Source: CAZSLZ01 sp964607865
GTDB lineage: Bacteria; Vulcanimicrobiota; JAJTBE01; CAZSLZ01
DNA: 14,587 nucleotides
Direction: 5' to 3'
Assembly: GCA_964607865.1 (NCBI GenBank)
Contig: CAZSLZ010000084.1
Span: 1-14,587 of the forward strand
Shown: in pieces, positions 14,190-14,587 of the stretch
How positions within the stretch are numbered: position 1 is the first letter of the stretch
Layout: each line of letters opens with the position of its first letter
Notes under the pieces: model-generated
Seen by the model: the letters and a program-made list of their open reading frames with translations, nothing else
Database searches by the model: none
What the model was told of the DNA's origin: nothing
Translations under genes and position numbers: made by a program

Positions 14190-14587
14190 TTACGGTCTGT
14201 TGTATCGTAAAATTGTTCCGTTGTTTCCAACTACATAGACATTTTCATTCTGGGAAACCCAGAGGCGATAAAGGTCCTGGTTGGTATTGGTATTAAGAGT
14301 ACTCCAGTCATTTCCGTCAAAACGCAGAACTGTTCCCGAATAACCCGACTGATAAATCTGGTTACTGGAAATCCCATCGATATCCACCAGGGTTTGAGTT
14401 GTGGGCGAAGCAAAACTCTGCCAGTCGTTTCCATCATAATGCAATATGGCTCCGTTGGTTCCCGAGGTAAACAGGTTGTTGGTGGAAGCTCCCCATAAAC
14501 CTGCCAGTTCCTGGCTTGATTCAGAAGAAGCATCCCAGCTGAAACCGTTGTAATGGCAGATAGTGCCGTCCCAGCCCACCGCAAAAA
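14190..14587 (-). CDS. Repeat-built, probably beta-propeller protein, 5' end outside the window
   Basis: The frame is open to the window edge. The GTG at 14579 is internal, since the preceding codons read F-A-V and continue the repeat. About three units of roughly 40 residues are visible, each with the pattern L-x-x-I/L-W-G-x-S-x-N-x-V/L-F-x-x-G-x-x-G-T-I-L-x-Y-D-G-x-x-W. Such blade-like repeats (VGxxGTILHYDGxxW) are known from secreted or surface bacterial proteins thought to fold as beta-propellers. The C-terminus is the last repeat followed by a short RYNRP tail, with no sorting or anchor domain. The signal peptide, if any, lies outside the window. The function is unknown; a role in adhesion or binding would be a guess. 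Confidence 0.8.
   Translation of the reverse strand, partial: FAVGWDGTICHYNGFSWDASSESSQELAGLWGASTNNLFTSGTNGAILHYDGNDWQSFASPTTQTLVDIDGISSNQIYQSGYSGTVLRFDGNDWSTLNTNTNQDLYRLWVSQNENVYVVGNNGTILRYNRP

Overview
The window looks like a piece of a moderately AT-rich bacterial chromosome. Genes are preceded by clear Shine-Dalgarno sites (AAGGAGA, GGGAGG, GGAGG and a GGTGA type), the tRNA encodes its own CCA, and promoters and rho-independent terminators follow bacterial rules. Type IV pilin-like genes, a pyrophosphate-type phosphofructokinase, a family-57 glycoside hydrolase, a zinc-ribbon/TPR membrane protein and an isoleucyl-tRNA synthetase with non-standard signature motifs suggest an uncultured, probably anaerobic lineage. 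I cannot name the phylum with confidence.

Layout. Positions 1-458 (+) hold the 3' part of a type IV pilin-like gene. Positions 459-746 are non-coding apart from a possible broken small ORF and a terminator. A tRNA-Ser(GCU) on the minus strand (747-842) has its own promoter and terminator. Next comes ornithine aminotransferase (minus, 921-2132), whose leader carries a hairpin. Divergent from it is a protein of unknown function with paired CxxC motifs, hydrophobic segments and TPRs (plus, 2372-3394). A truncated pilin remnant interrupted by a dispersed repeat follows (3625-3822).

From 10137 down to 3855 the minus strand carries four genes in the same direction: GH57 glycoside hydrolase, MazG, a molybdenum hydroxylase large subunit and PPi-type phosphofructokinase, closed by a terminator at 3805-3831. 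The gaps are 15, 118 and 48 bases. GH57-mazG is almost certainly one transcript, and a good -10 box precedes the hydroxylase gene. GH57 and the phosphofructokinase fit glucan breakdown and glycolysis, MazG is housekeeping, and the hydroxylase subunit stands without its usual FAD and iron-sulfur partners.

A 300-base divergent spacer (10138-10437) carries two mirror-image GTTTC/GAAAC inverted repeats, each over a candidate promoter, and leads to ileS (plus, 10438-13614), which ends in a strong terminator. Positions 13670-14189 are non-coding and packed with palindromic REP-like repeats, a 25-base direct repeat and a second copy of the element that interrupts the pilin remnant. The window closes inside a repeat-built, probably beta-propeller protein on the minus strand (14190-14587).

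I found no defence system, CRISPR array, prophage or transposase. The most interesting signals are the repeat cluster with base-pair-preserving changes, the repeat-interrupted pilin remnant, the mirrored operator pair and the orphan hydroxylase subunit.
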